The notes under the pieces were generated by a model. It was not told the origin of the DNA, searched no databases, and saw nothing but the letters and a program-made list of their open reading frames with translations. A program made the position numbers and the translations under genes. A stretch of DNA of 64,000 bases from Bradyrhizobium sp. MOS003 (lineage in GTDB: Bacteria; Pseudomonadota; Alphaproteobacteria; Rhizobiales; Xanthobacteraceae), in contig NZ_PYFW01000013.1 of NCBI RefSeq assembly GCF_003020125.1, positions 1 to 64,000 on the forward strand, read 5' to 3'. Each line of letters opens with the position of its first letter. The stretch's first letter is position 1. This document shows positions 53,919 through 63,276 of this stretch, in pieces.

Positions 53919-55187
53919 ATGTCGGACACGCATGAGAAGGCACGGGCCGGCCGCGCCCTCGATGCTGCCAACTTCTTCCTCGCCGACGTCCGCGACGGGC
54001 TCGGCCCATACCTTGCCGTCTATCTGCTCACCGAGCAGCATTGGGACGAGGCGCGTATCGGCCTCGTGATGTCGGTCGCGACTATCGCCGGCATCCTCGC
54101 CCAGACGCCGGCCGGTGCGCTGGTCGACGCGACCCGCGCGAAGCGGACGGTGATGGCGGTCGCCGCGATCCTGGTGACGCTCGCGTCATTGTCGCTGCCC
54201 TGGTTTCCGAGCTTCCTGCCGGTCGCGATCTCGCAAGGGATCGCGCAAGCAGCCGGCGTCATTTTTCCGCCGGCGATCGCCGCCGTCTCGCTCGGCATCT
54301 TCGGACATCGCGCCTTCACCAGACGCATCGGCCGCAACGAAACCTTCAACCACGCCGGCAACGCCGTCGCGGCGGGCCTGGCCGGATTGTCGGCCTACTG
54401 GTTCGGACCGACGGTCGTGTTCTATTTGCTCGGCGGCATGGCCATCGCAAGTCTCGTCAGCATCCTCGCCATTCCCGAACGGGCGATCGACCACGATCTC
54501 GCGCGCGGGCTGGACGGGGCGAACGACGCCGAGCAACACGACCAGCCTTCGGGACTGAAAGTGCTGCTGACCTGCCGCCCGCTGCTCGTCTTCGCCATCT
54601 GCGCGCTCCTGTTTCACCTCTCCAATGCTGCGATGCTGCCGCTGGTCGGGCAGAAGCTGGCGTCGCAGGACAAGAATCTCGGCACCAGCCTGATGTCCGC
54701 CTGCATCGTCGCGGCGCAGTTGGTGATGGTGCCGTTCGCGTTGCTGGTTGGCGCCAAGGCCGACACATGGGGACATAAGCGATTCTTTCTCGCCGCCCTG
54801 CTGATCCTGCCGATCCGCGGCGCGCTCTACACGCTCTCCGACAATCCGTTCTGGCTGGTCGGCGTGCAGCTTCTCGACGGCGTCGGTGCCGGCATCTTCG
54901 GCGCGATCTTTCCCGTCATCGTCGCCGACCTCATGCGCAACACCGGCCGCTTCAACGTCGCGCAAGGCGCCGTCATCACCGCCCAGAGCATCGGCGCCGC
55001 GCTGTCGACGACGCTGGCCGGCTTCGTCGTGGTCGGCGCGGGCTACAGCGCGGCGTTCATCACCCTCGGCGTTGTCGCCGCGATCGGCGCCGTGATCTGC
55101 CTTCTCGCGCTGCCCGAGACACGACATGGCGGCCCACGCCGGCGGGGGGAGACAGCGGCGCCGGCATCCGCTATCGCTGCCGAATGA
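53919..55187 (+). CDS. MFS transporter
   Basis: 422 residues from the ATG at 53919 (AAGGAGA site). Twelve predicted membrane helices, with MFS loop motifs after helix 2 (GALVDATRAKRTVMA) and a central cytoplasmic linker (about 200-215). No substrate-specific motif recognised; efflux is plausible. It is 34 bp behind the repeat-protein gene and 25 bp before the ArsB-like gene, so all belong to one transcript. Confidence 0.88.
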   Translation: MSDTHEKARAGRALDAANFFLADVRDGLGPYLAVYLLTEQHWDEARIGLVMSVATIAGILAQTPAGALVDATRAKRTVMAVAAILVTLASLSLPWFPSFLPVAISQGIAQAAGVIFPPAIAAVSLGIFGHRAFTRRIGRNETFNHAGNAVAAGLAGLSAYWFGPTVVFYLLGGMAIASLVSILAIPERAIDHDLARGLDGANDAEQHDQPSGLKVLLTCRPLLVFAICALLFHLSNAAMLPLVGQKLASQDKNLGTSLMSACIVAAQLVMVPFALLVGAKADTWGHKRFFLAALLILPIRGALYTLSDNPFWLVGVQLLDGVGAGIFGAIFPVIVADLMRNTGRFNVAQGAVITAQSIGAALSTTLAGFVVVGAGYSAAFITLGVVAAIGAVICLLALPETRHGGPRRRGETAAPASAIAAE

Positions 55188-55212
55188 TTACATTTCACGT
55201 CAAGGACTGACC

Positions 55213-56463
55213 GTGCCGTCTGACGCCATCTGGGCCTGGAGCATCATCGTCGTCGCGACCGCTTGCGTCATCATCCGGCCGTTCCGCCTGCCGGAGGCGA
55301 TCTGGGCCGTGATCGGTGCGGGCGCCCTCGTGCTGTCGGGCTTGCTGCCGTGGCGGGACGCGCTCACCGGCATCGAGAAGGGCCTCGACGTCTACCTCTT
55401 CCTGATCGGCATGATGCTGATCGCCGAGCTTGCACGCCTCGAAGGCCTGTTCGACTATCTTGCCGCGCTCGCAGTGGAATATGCGGCCGGCTCGCCGCAG
55501 CGGCTGTTCCTGCTGATCTATGTCGTCGGAACGCTCGTCACGGTGCTGCTCTCCAACGATGCCACCGCGATCGTGCTGACGCCCGCCGTCTACGCCGCGA
55601 CGCGCGCGGCCGGCGCCAAGCCGCTGCCCTATTTGTTCGTGTGCGCCTTCATCGCCAATGCCGCGAGCTTCGTACTGCCGATCTCCAATCCCGCCAATCT
55701 CGTGGTGTTCGGAGCGCGCATGCCCGAGCTCACCGAATGGCTGCGCATGTTCGCCCTTCCCTCGGCGGCGTCGATCCTGCTGACCTACATCGTGCTGCGG
55801 CTGACGCAGCACCGCGCCCTGAAGGAGGAGACGATTGCGTCCAGCGTGCCGCATCCCAAGCTCGGCCGTGGCGGCAAGCTGACGGCGATCGGCATCGTCG
55901 CGATCGGAATCGTGCTGGTCACAGCGTCCGCGCTGGACAAGCAACTGGGCTTGCCGACCTTCATCTGCGGCGGCGTGACGGCTGCGATCGTGCTGCTGAT
56001 CAGCCGCCAGTCGCCGCTCCCCGTCCTGCGCGGCGTGTCCTGGAGCGTGCTGCCGCTGGTCGGCGGGCTGTTCGTGATGGTGGAAGCACTGGTCAAGACC
56101 GGCGTAATCGCGCAGCTCAGCGCGCTGCTGCATGAAGCCGTCGCGCAGTCGGTGCCGAAAGCGGCCTGGAGCGTCGGCATCGCGACCGCGATCGCCGACA
56201 ACATCGCCAATAATCTTCCGGTCGGCCTCGTCGCCGGCTCGGTCGCCGCCAGCGACCATTTGCCGGCGCCCGTCGTCAGCGCCATCCTGATCGGCGTCGA
56301 CCTCGGCCCCAATCTGTCGGTGACAGGCTCGCTCGCCACCATCCTCTGGCTGGTCGCCCTGCGCAGGGAGAAGATCGAGGTCGGCGCCTGGCCGTTCCTC
56401 AAGCTCGGCCTGCTGGTGACGCCGCCTGCCCTGATCGCGGCCCTGGCGGCGGCGATCAGATAA
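55213..56463 (+). CDS. ArsB/ion transporter-superfamily permease
   Basis: 416 residues starting with GTG at 55213, preceded by AAGGACTGACC; the longer in-frame reading overlaps the MFS gene. Arsenical pump membrane protein family: two inverted halves with GTLVTVLLSNDATAIVLTPA and TAIADNIANNLPVGLVAGSV, the characteristic S/N-N-D/A motifs. ArsB extrudes arsenite or antimonite; relatives carry other anions. No arsR, arsC or arsA is nearby, so arsenic is not assured. Confidence 0.85.
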   Translation: MPSDAIWAWSIIVVATACVIIRPFRLPEAIWAVIGAGALVLSGLLPWRDALTGIEKGLDVYLFLIGMMLIAELARLEGLFDYLAALAVEYAAGSPQRLFLLIYVVGTLVTVLLSNDATAIVLTPAVYAATRAAGAKPLPYLFVCAFIANAASFVLPISNPANLVVFGARMPELTEWLRMFALPSAASILLTYIVLRLTQHRALKEETIASSVPHPKLGRGGKLTAIGIVAIGIVLVTASALDKQLGLPTFICGGVTAAIVLLISRQSPLPVLRGVSWSVLPLVGGLFVMVEALVKTGVIAQLSALLHEAVAQSVPKAAWSVGIATAIADNIANNLPVGLVAGSVAASDHLPAPVVSAILIGVDLGPNLSVTGSLATILWLVALRREKIEVGAWPFLKLGLLVTPPALIAALAAAIR

Positions 56464-56561
56464 TCGATCGCCTCTTTGCGGCGCATCAATGCGGCCGCCC
56501 GGGGCGGAGCTATCCTTCATCCTGTCGCGCGGCCCTGTGGTGCGCGGCAAGGAGGTTGATC

Positions 56562-56786
56562 ATGCAGATCCAGTCGAAGGCGTTGCCGCAGAGTTACTCC
56601 CTGCGTCGCTCGTTTCAGTTCCTCGCCCCAAACCAAACGGAAAGCCACCCGTTGCTGCTGGTTGCAGCCGTGGTGCTGCTGACCCTGTTCGCGATCGTGG
56701 AGGTCGACCTTCACAGCGCTCAGCTTCAGGCCACCGGCCTGCTCGGCCATGGCACCGGGATCGATCCCGTCTTCCTGAGCCCGTAG
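56562..56786 (+). CDS. 74-residue single-span membrane protein
   Basis: Starts at the ATG at 56562 behind a near-perfect AAGGAGG site. One strongly hydrophobic helix (about 31-48, HPLLLVAAVVLLTLFAIVEV) separates an N-terminal cytoplasmic segment from a short C-terminus. No family recognised; the ribosome binding site is the best evidence that it is real. A hairpin follows it. Confidence 0.65.
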   Translation: MQIQSKALPQSYSLRRSFQFLAPNQTESHPLLLVAAVVLLTLFAIVEVDLHSAQLQATGLLGHGTGIDPVFLSP

Positions 56787-56802
56787 CGCCCGTCGGGACC
56801 GC

Positions 56803-56832
56803 CCCGATCGCGGCATGAATGCCGCGACCGGG
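56803..56832. terminator. hairpin between convergent genes
   Basis: CCCGATCGCGGCAT at 56803-56816 pairs with ATGCCGCGACCGGG at 56819-56832 with one mismatch and a 2-base loop (a near-continuous palindrome). It lies between the convergent small membrane protein and MFS genes, and is likely a bidirectional terminator. Confidence 0.65.
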
Positions 56833-56842
56833 CAATGCTTCG

Positions 56843-58207
56843 TCAGTCGTTCTCGTAGCCGTAGACTTCCGGCAGGATGAAGATTGCGGCGAGCAATCCG
56901 ATCAACGGGAAGATCGCGACCATCAACGTGGCATTCGCCTGCCCGATCGCGGCGAACACCGTCGGGAACAGGAAGATCGCCAGGAACGACGGCAGCTTCA
57001 CGAACATATAAGCGAAGCCGGAGGCCGTGCCGCGATATTTGGGCTTGGCGACCATGGTCGGGATCGTCATGCAGTTCGAGGCGTCCCAATAATGGCCCCA
57101 CAGCATCGCGGCGGCCGCGAAGGGCAGCAGGATCTTGTTGTCGGTGTAGAGAGCGAAGGCTGCCACCAGCAGCGAGACCAGCACGATCGAGAAGCCGGCG
57201 ATCGAGATGCCGCGGTGGCCGATCTTCGGCGTCAGCAGCGGCCCGACCCAGCCGGACAGAGCGGCGAAGGAGAACAGCGCCATCGTCACCAGATTGATGC
57301 CCAGAATGCTCGACACGCCGACCATGACAAATAGCACCGGCAAATAGAACGCGAAGGTCGAGAACTCGCTGGCTTGCACGAAGCAGGCAATCCAGCCGTA
57401 GATCGTGGCGCGCCAGCGGATCGGATCCTTCCTGAGATCGGCGATGAAGGCGCTGGTAGAGACCTTCGGCATCACCACGTCCTGGTCCGGCAGCATGGCG
57501 AGATCGTCGTTGAACATTTCGCGCGCGACCTTCTTGGCCTCGCGGTAGCGTCCCTTTTGCACCAGCCACACCGCCGTCTCCGGCACGTCGTGCCGCATGA
57601 TCAGGATGATCAGCGCCGGCAGCGCGCCGAGGCCGAGCGTCACGCGCCACAGCGTCTCGTGGTTGATGTCGAGCAGCAGGAAAATCACGATGACACCGAT
57701 CGTCAGCACCTCGCCGACTGCGAACATGAACTGCCAGCGGTTGCCCATGACCTCGCGCTCACCCTTGGCCATGGATTCCATGATGTAGGTGTAGCCGGTC
57801 GAGATGTCCGAGCCGAGCGGAATGCCGAGCAGGAAGCGGATCACGATCAGCCAGGTGACGTTAGGCACGAAAGCCTGCGCCAGCGCCAGCACGATGAACA
57901 TCACCATCGTGATCAGGAACATCACGCGGCGGCCGATCTTGTCGGACAGCCAGCCGCCGAGCAGCGCGCCGATCAGGGCGCCGCCTTGCGTGCCGGCAGC
58001 GGCGAGACCGAGCATCAGCGGATCGGGATTGAACTGCTCCTTGATGAAGATCAGCACGAAGGCGATCGAATAGAGGTCCCAGGCTTCGACCAGGATCGAG
58101 GCCATCATCAGCCAGCCGACCTTGTTGCCCTTGGGACTGTAATTGGTGATGAGGTAGCGGACCGCAGCTTCGCTCGCGGTCGGTTGTGGCATCGCCATCG
58201 TTGACAT
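56843..58207 (-). CDS. MFS transporter of the sugar-acid module
   Basis: 454 residues from the ATG at 58207; the frame stays open upstream but overlaps the GntR gene in non-protein-like sequence. Twelve helices, with the sugar/metabolite-porter motif GGWLSDKIGRRVMFLI after helix 2, ESMAKGEREVMGNRW after helix 4 and PETAVWLVQKGRYREAKKVA in the central loop. Co-directional with GntR (23 bp apart) and divergent from the catabolic genes at 59178 onwards, so uptake of the sugar acid or its precursor is likely. Confidence 0.87.
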   Translation of the reverse strand: MSTMAMPQPTASEAAVRYLITNYSPKGNKVGWLMMASILVEAWDLYSIAFVLIFIKEQFNPDPLMLGLAAAGTQGGALIGALLGGWLSDKIGRRVMFLITMVMFIVLALAQAFVPNVTWLIVIRFLLGIPLGSDISTGYTYIMESMAKGEREVMGNRWQFMFAVGEVLTIGVIVIFLLLDINHETLWRVTLGLGALPALIILIMRHDVPETAVWLVQKGRYREAKKVAREMFNDDLAMLPDQDVVMPKVSTSAFIADLRKDPIRWRATIYGWIACFVQASEFSTFAFYLPVLFVMVGVSSILGINLVTMALFSFAALSGWVGPLLTPKIGHRGISIAGFSIVLVSLLVAAFALYTDNKILLPFAAAAMLWGHYWDASNCMTIPTMVAKPKYRGTASGFAYMFVKLPSFLAIFLFPTVFAAIGQANATLMVAIFPLIGLLAAIFILPEVYGYEND

Positions 58208-58230
58208 TTTTTGGACCTTTCTTCGAAACT

Positions 58231-58998
58231 CTATGCGCCCAGCAACGGCTCGATGCTGCAATCGAGCAGGCGCGGGTCGATCCCCGCTTCCATGCCGGTG
58301 AATATCTCGCCCATGTAGTCGATCAGCCCATCGCTCGCCTTCACCGCGTCCTCGACGCGCCGGGAGGCCACCGCGGCGAGAATGGCGAGATGACGGTCGA
58401 TCGTGCCCGACAGGTCGGCCTGCCCCGGCATGAAGCGGTGGTGGATGTAGCCGATGCGCCGGTACAGCGTGTGCAGCGGCCGCAGCGTGTGCACCAGGAA
58501 CGGCTCGCCGGCCGCTTCCAGCACCAGCGCGTCGATGCGGCGGTCGATGTGGTTGAATTCGTCGAGCGTGAGGCTGGCGCGACGCTCGCGCAGGAGACGC
58601 TCGATGTGCAGCGCCTGATTGCGATGCGAGAGGCTGGCGCGATCGGCCGCAAGGCGGATCACGAAACGCTCCATGTCGCGGCGCAAGGCCAGCAGCATGC
58701 GCTCCCGCGCGAGATCGATCGGCGCGATGTGCAGGCCGTGGCGCGGACGTATGATGATGAGCGTGTCGGCGGACAGACGATTGACGGCGTGATGCACCGG
58801 CGTGCGGCCGAAACCGGTGATCTGCTGCAACTCCAGCATCGTCATGAATTGTCCGGGTTTGAGCTCGCAATGAACAAGGAGCTCTTCGATCTTCTGATAG
58901 GCCAGCTCGAAGAAGTTGAGCCGGTTGCGTCGCGAGGGCTTGCCCTCGCCGTCGTCGTCGTTCCTCACCAATTCGAGCGCGCGCTTGCGCTTTGCCAT
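58231..58998 (-). CDS. GntR-family transcriptional regulator
   Basis: 255 residues with a GGAGAGAACGAA site. N-terminal winged helix (about 30-95: YQKIEELLVHCELKPGQFMT, ITGFGRTPVHHAVNRLSADT) and an FCD-like all-helical effector domain (about 110-235). It lies between the MFS gene and the divergent enolase-superfamily gene and most likely represses both through the palindrome at 59071-59086. Confidence 0.88.
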   Translation of the reverse strand: MAKRKRALELVRNDDDGEGKPSRRNRLNFFELAYQKIEELLVHCELKPGQFMTMLELQQITGFGRTPVHHAVNRLSADTLIIIRPRHGLHIAPIDLARERMLLALRRDMERFVIRLAADRASLSHRNQALHIERLLRERRASLTLDEFNHIDRRIDALVLEAAGEPFLVHTLRPLHTLYRRIGYIHHRFMPGQADLSGTIDRHLAILAAVASRRVEDAVKASDGLIDYMGEIFTGMEAGIDPRLLDCSIEPLLGA

Positions 58999-59070
58999 TT
59001 CGTTCTCTCCCGTCAGGTCCCGCGCGCTCGTTGCTGAATGGCGCCCTATTTGTCGCAGCCTTAAAACATG

Positions 59071-59086
59071 TTGTGATATATTACAA
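59071..59086. promoter_or_regulatory. candidate GntR operator
   Basis: TTGTGATATATTACAA, an A/T-rich inverted repeat (one mismatched pair) in the divergent region between the GntR gene and the enolase-superfamily gene. It keeps the TTGT...ACAA ends of GntR/FCD operators but with a longer spacer. Confidence 0.55.
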
Positions 59087-59177
59087 GCAGGCGTAAGACG
59101 TCGGCGCGAGCTGTAGCATGCTGCAGTGCAAAATGAGACGTCAGGCGCGAAGCGCCTGTGATGGGAGGAAAGTTGCC

Positions 59178-60377
59178 GTGAAGATCACGTCAATCGAGAC
59201 GCTGCGCACCGAGGAATTCTCCAACGTCATCTGGGTGCGCGTTCACACCGAAACCGGCATGATCGGTCTCGGTGAAACCTTCTACGGCGCCGGCGCGGTC
59301 GAAGCGCAGATCCACGACACCTTTGCCGGCCGCCTGCTCGGCCGCAATCCGCTGCACATCGAAGCCATCCATCGCGACATGCTGAACCTGCCGATGGCGC
59401 AGTCCTCCACCGGCGTCGAATATCGCGCGGCCTCCGCAATCGACATCGCGCTGTGGGACCTGTTCGGCAAGGTCTGCAATCAGCCGGTGCACCAGATGCT
59501 CGGCGGCCTCTGCCGCGACAAGCAGCGCATCTACAACACCTGCGCCGGCACGCAATATGTGCGCTCGACCAATATCAGCCCGGTCGCGAACTGGAATCTC
59601 GGTGGCAACAAGGGACCGTACGAGGATCTCGACGGCTTCATGAACCGCGCCGATGCACTCGCCGAAAGCCTGCTGGAAAGCGGCATCTCCGCAATGAAGA
59701 TCTGGCCGTTCGATCCGGCGGCGCAGGAGAACAAGGGCCTCTACATCACCGCCGCCCAGATGAAGCAGGCGATCGAGCCGTTCGAGAAGATCCGCAAGGC
59801 CGTCGGCGACAAAATGGAGATCATGGTCGAGCTCCACTCGCTGTGGAACCTGCCGACTGCCAAGCAGATCGCGCGTGCGCTCGAACCCTACAAGCCGACC
59901 TGGTACGAAGACCCGATCCGGATGAACTCGCCGCAGGCGCTGGCCGAATACGCCCGCTCCACTGACGTGTGGGTCTGCGCCAGCGAGACGTTGGGCTCGC
60001 GCTTCCCCTACAAGGACATGCTCGACCGCGACGCCATGCACGTGGTGATGGCGGATCTGTGCTGGACCGGCGGCCTCACCGAGGGACGCAAGATCGCGGC
60101 GATGGCTGAGACCTATCACCGACCCTTCGCGCCGCACGATTGCATCGGCCCGATCGGTTTCATCGCCGCCATCCACATGTCGTTCAGCCAGCCCAACACG
60201 CTGATCCAGGAATCGGTGCGCGCGTTCTACAAGGGCTGGTACAATGAGCTCGTCACCACGATGCCGACGATTAGGGATGGCTATGTCTTCCCGATGGAGG
60301 GCCCCGGCCTCGGCGTCGACCTCCTGCCCGCCGTCTTCGAGCGCAGCGATTTGATCGTGCGCCGTTCCAACGCTTAA
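59178..60377 (+). CDS. mandelate racemase/muconate lactonizing family enzyme
   Basis: 399 residues starting with GTG at 59178 behind GGGAGGAAAG. Enolase-superfamily capping domain (about 1-125) and barrel: ISAMKIWPFDP, the metal ligands in EIMVELHSLW, WYEDPIRM and ASETLGSR, and an APHDCIGPIG block near the C-terminus with a His typical of acid-sugar dehydratases. Dehydration of an aldonic or uronic acid is the expected reaction, feeding the two dehydrogenases that follow. Confidence 0.87.
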   Translation: MKITSIETLRTEEFSNVIWVRVHTETGMIGLGETFYGAGAVEAQIHDTFAGRLLGRNPLHIEAIHRDMLNLPMAQSSTGVEYRAASAIDIALWDLFGKVCNQPVHQMLGGLCRDKQRIYNTCAGTQYVRSTNISPVANWNLGGNKGPYEDLDGFMNRADALAESLLESGISAMKIWPFDPAAQENKGLYITAAQMKQAIEPFEKIRKAVGDKMEIMVELHSLWNLPTAKQIARALEPYKPTWYEDPIRMNSPQALAEYARSTDVWVCASETLGSRFPYKDMLDRDAMHVVMADLCWTGGLTEGRKIAAMAETYHRPFAPHDCIGPIGFIAAIHMSFSQPNTLIQESVRAFYKGWYNELVTTMPTIRDGYVFPMEGPGLGVDLLPAVFERSDLIVRRSNA

Positions 60378-60389
60378 AGGATATCCGAG

Positions 60390-61157
60390 ATGAGCACCGC
60401 CCTGTTCGACCTATCCGGCCGCACCGCACTCGTGACCGGCTCCTCCCGCGGGCTCGGCCGCGCCATCGCCGAGGGCATGGCGAAGGCCGGCGCCAGAATC
60501 ATCGTCAACGGCGTCGATCCCAAGCGCGTCGAGCAGGCCGTCGCCGAGTTCCGTGCCGCCGGGCATCAGGCCGAGGGCGCAGCCTTCAATGTCACCGACG
60601 AGCCGGCCATCATCGCGGCTTTCGAGCGTTTCGACCGCGAAGGAATCGAGATCGACATTCTCGTCAACAACGCCGGCATCCAGCACCGCAAGCCGCTGGT
60701 CGAGTTCACCACCGACGAATGGCGCAAGGTGATCGAGACCGACCTCACCAGCGCCTTCGTGATCGGTCGCGAGGCCGGCAAACGCATGATCCCGCGCAAG
60801 CACGGCAAGATCATCAATATCGGCTCGCTCGGCAGCGAGCTGGCACGTCCGACGATTGCGCCCTACACCGCGGCCAAGGGCGGCATCAAGAACCTGACCC
60901 GCTCGATGGCGGTGGAATGGGCCCAGCACGGCATCCAGGCCAATGCGATCGGCCCCGGCTACATGCTCACCGACATGAACGAGGCGCTGGTCAACAATAC
61001 TGATTTCAACAATTGGCTGATGGGCCGCATCCCCTCCAAGCGCTGGGGCAAGCCGGACGAACTGGTCGGCGCCGCGATCTTCCTGGCCTCGGACGCCTCC
61101 ACCTACGTCAACGGCCAGATCATCTATGTCGATGGCGGCATGATCGCCGCGATGTGA
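60390..61157 (+). CDS. idnO: gluconate 5-dehydrogenase-like SDR
   Basis: 255 residues. Short-chain dehydrogenase: TGSSRGLGRAIAEGMAKAGA (16-35), NNAGIQHRKPL, Ser in NIGSLGSE, YTAAKGG (Tyr, Lys), and QIIYVDGGM. The NAGIQHRKPLVEF segment is typical of IdnO/gluconate 5-dehydrogenases, which interconvert 5-ketogluconate and gluconate with NAD(P)H. Thirteen bp behind the dehydratase-like gene and 20 bp before the idonate dehydrogenase-like gene. Confidence 0.85.
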   Translation: MSTALFDLSGRTALVTGSSRGLGRAIAEGMAKAGARIIVNGVDPKRVEQAVAEFRAAGHQAEGAAFNVTDEPAIIAAFERFDREGIEIDILVNNAGIQHRKPLVEFTTDEWRKVIETDLTSAFVIGREAGKRMIPRKHGKIINIGSLGSELARPTIAPYTAAKGGIKNLTRSMAVEWAQHGIQANAIGPGYMLTDMNEALVNNTDFNNWLMGRIPSKRWGKPDELVGAAIFLASDASTYVNGQIIYVDGGMIAAM

Positions 61158-61177
61158 TCGCAAACAGGGAGCAAGTC

Positions 61178-62209
61178 ATGCGCGCCGTCGTCATCCACGC
61201 CCCGAAGGATCTGCGGATCGACAATTATCCCGATCCGGCACCCGGCCCGGGCGAGGTTCGGGTCAAGATCGCCAATGGCGGCATCTGCGGCTCGGACCTG
61301 CACTACTACCATCATGGTGGTTTCGGCGTCGTCCGCATCCAGCAGCCGATGGCGCTGGGGCATGAGATCGCCGGCGTGGTCGCCGCCATCGGCGACGGCG
61401 TCACCGGCGTGAAGCCGGGCACGCGCGTTGCGGTCAATCCGAGCAAGCCGTGCGGCCAGTGCCTGCATTGCCAGGAAGGCATGCGCAACCAGTGCCTCGA
61501 CATGCGATTCCTCGGCAGCGCGATGCGCTTTCCCCACGTGCAAGGTGGTTTCCGCGAATTCGTCACGGTCGATGCCGCGCAGGCCGTGCCGATCGCGGAC
61601 AAATTGTCATTGGCTGAGGCTGCGGTCGCCGAGCCGCTGGCGGTGTGCCTGCATGCCGGCAAGCAGGCCGGTCCCCTGCTCGGCAAGCGCGTGCTGATCA
61701 CCGGCTGCGGCCCGATCGGCGCGCTGATGATTTTGGTGTCCCGCTTCGGCGGTGCGGCCGAGATCGTGGTGACTGACGTGGCCGACGCGCCATTGGCCGT
61801 CGCCAAGAAGCTCGGCGCGACGCACGCCATCAACGTCGCGACGAAGGCCAATGCGCTCGATCCCTGGCGCGCCGGCAAGGGTGTGTTCGACACCCTGTTC
61901 GAAGCTTCCGGCAATCAGGCCGCGCTCCGCACCGCGCTCGACGTGTTACGCCCCGGCGCAACGCTGGTGCAGCTCGGCCTCGGCGGCGAGATGACGCTGC
62001 CGATCAATTCCATCGTTGCCAAGGAATTGCAGCTGCGCGGCACCTTCCGCTTCGATCCCGAGTTCGAACTGGCGGTGCGCCTGATGGGCGAAGGCCTGAT
62101 CGACGTCAAGCCGCTGATCACGGCCACCATGCCGTTCGAGAACGCGGTCGCCGCCTTCGAGCTCGCCAGCGACCGCTCGCAATCGATGAAGGTGCAGCTT
62201 ACCTTTTAG
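61178..62209 (+). CDS. idnD: L-idonate 5-dehydrogenase-like zinc enzyme
   Basis: 343 residues from the ATG at 61178. Medium-chain zinc dehydrogenase: Cys37 and His62-Glu63 at the catalytic zinc (GGICGSDLHYYHHGG, LGHEIAG), structural-zinc cluster CGQCLHCQEGMRNQC, and TGCGPIGAL for NAD(P). The HYYHHGGFG segment is characteristic of IdnD, which oxidises L-idonate to 5-ketogluconate. With the preceding SDR this would convert idonate to gluconate. The 3' end overlaps the convergent gene by 11 bp. Confidence 0.86.
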   Translation: MRAVVIHAPKDLRIDNYPDPAPGPGEVRVKIANGGICGSDLHYYHHGGFGVVRIQQPMALGHEIAGVVAAIGDGVTGVKPGTRVAVNPSKPCGQCLHCQEGMRNQCLDMRFLGSAMRFPHVQGGFREFVTVDAAQAVPIADKLSLAEAAVAEPLAVCLHAGKQAGPLLGKRVLITGCGPIGALMILVSRFGGAAEIVVTDVADAPLAVAKKLGATHAINVATKANALDPWRAGKGVFDTLFEASGNQAALRTALDVLRPGATLVQLGLGGEMTLPINSIVAKELQLRGTFRFDPEFELAVRLMGEGLIDVKPLITATMPFENAVAAFELASDRSQSMKVQLTF

Positions 62210-63083
62210 CGGCGTCGGTGGCCCGCTGGCTCTCGACCAGCCGGTCCTTGACCAGCCGCACGGCGCCGCGCTTCCAGGAATAGTCTGCGCCAAGGCGCAA
62301 GCCGCTGTCGCCGCGCGCCAGCACCGCGCCGGTACTGGCATCACGAACCTGGAAGCCGAGCGTGTATTCGGTGCGGCTGACCCGGCGCACCACGCCGATC
62401 AGTGACTGATCAGCACCGAGCCCTTTCGCAATCGCAGCCTCGCATCCGCCGCAGTCACGCAGCGCGCCCGCCGTCGCCGCCTCCCGGCCGACATCAACGA
62501 TCCGGTAACGGCCGGATTGGCCGAGCGCCTCGCGCACGCCGCCGGTGACCTCAGCGAGGTATGATGCGTCCGACGCGGTTGCCGCGCCCACCGGGGCCGC
62601 GGTCGTATCCTCGAGCTCGAACTCGAACACCGCCAACGCGACCGGCGCGGGCGTCGCAAGCGCCGCCATCACCTCGCGGGAGACGAATCTCTCCGCGCGC
62701 TCCCAGGATTCGTCATTGTCGCCGCGGAAGGTGTAGAGCTTGTCCATGACGAGCTTGCTGGTGCCGACGTCGATCACCGCGACCTTGGCCCATTGCACCA
62801 GCGTGCTCGTCTTCTGGATGCCGCCGATGACCTTGAACACGGCGCCGTCCTTTGCCGAGGGCACCAGCCGATAGCGCCCGCCCTCCCCGATATCCCGCCT
62901 GAGCGCGGCCATGAATGCCGACAGACGCTGCTCATGGGCCGCGGTCTGGTTGGCCGGCTCGGCCGACGTATCGGTATAGCTGAAATCGTCCATGGCAACG
63001 CCGATGGCCGCCTCGGCCGCAGCCGGCGAGCAGGACAGGATCACCAGGAGGACAGCCGAGAGAGCCAACCGGGAGAGGAGCAT
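62199..63083 (-). CDS. exported DUF2380-type protein with two repeats
   Basis: 294 residues from the ATG at 63083. Signal peptide about 1-24 (LVILSCSPAAAEA). Two similar halves (about 25-150 and 155-285), each starting with a strand like V-A-M-D-D-F or LAVFEFEL, followed by GRYRLVPS/GRYRIVDV and a segment ending in a ligand-like loop, a duplicated DUF2380 arrangement. Probably periplasmic; role unknown. Convergent with idnD. Confidence 0.78.
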   Translation of the reverse strand: MLLSRLALSAVLLVILSCSPAAAEAAIGVAMDDFSYTDTSAEPANQTAAHEQRLSAFMAALRRDIGEGGRYRLVPSAKDGAVFKVIGGIQKTSTLVQWAKVAVIDVGTSKLVMDKLYTFRGDNDESWERAERFVSREVMAALATPAPVALAVFEFELEDTTAAPVGAATASDASYLAEVTGGVREALGQSGRYRIVDVGREAATAGALRDCGGCEAAIAKGLGADQSLIGVVRRVSRTEYTLGFQVRDASTGAVLARGDSGLRLGADYSWKRGAVRLVKDRLVESQRATDAAKR

Positions 63084-63276
63084 GAGCGGTGCCTCGCGAG
63101 ATAGAGCGGTGCGCAAATCTCGGCGGCAGCCCTCGGCCTCGCAACGGGGAGCATCCCGGCAAGCGCCGGGAATATTTCACGCCATTGCACTGCGGTAGAG
63201 CGTACCGCTTTGCGCGGCCGGCGTTCTGCCGTTTAATGCGGCGGCGACACACCCGGTCGCGCAAGGTGCCCGCCCG

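Noticed and set aside
55213..56463. Arsenic resistance operon
   Set aside because: Only an ArsB-superfamily permease is present; arsR, arsC, arsH and arsA are missing and the operon is sigma-54 driven.
58208..58870. N-terminal extension of the MFS transporter by about 220 residues
   Set aside because: The extension is Arg/His/Ala-rich, not protein-like, and overlaps the well-supported GntR gene in another frame; the ATG at 58207 fits the family length.
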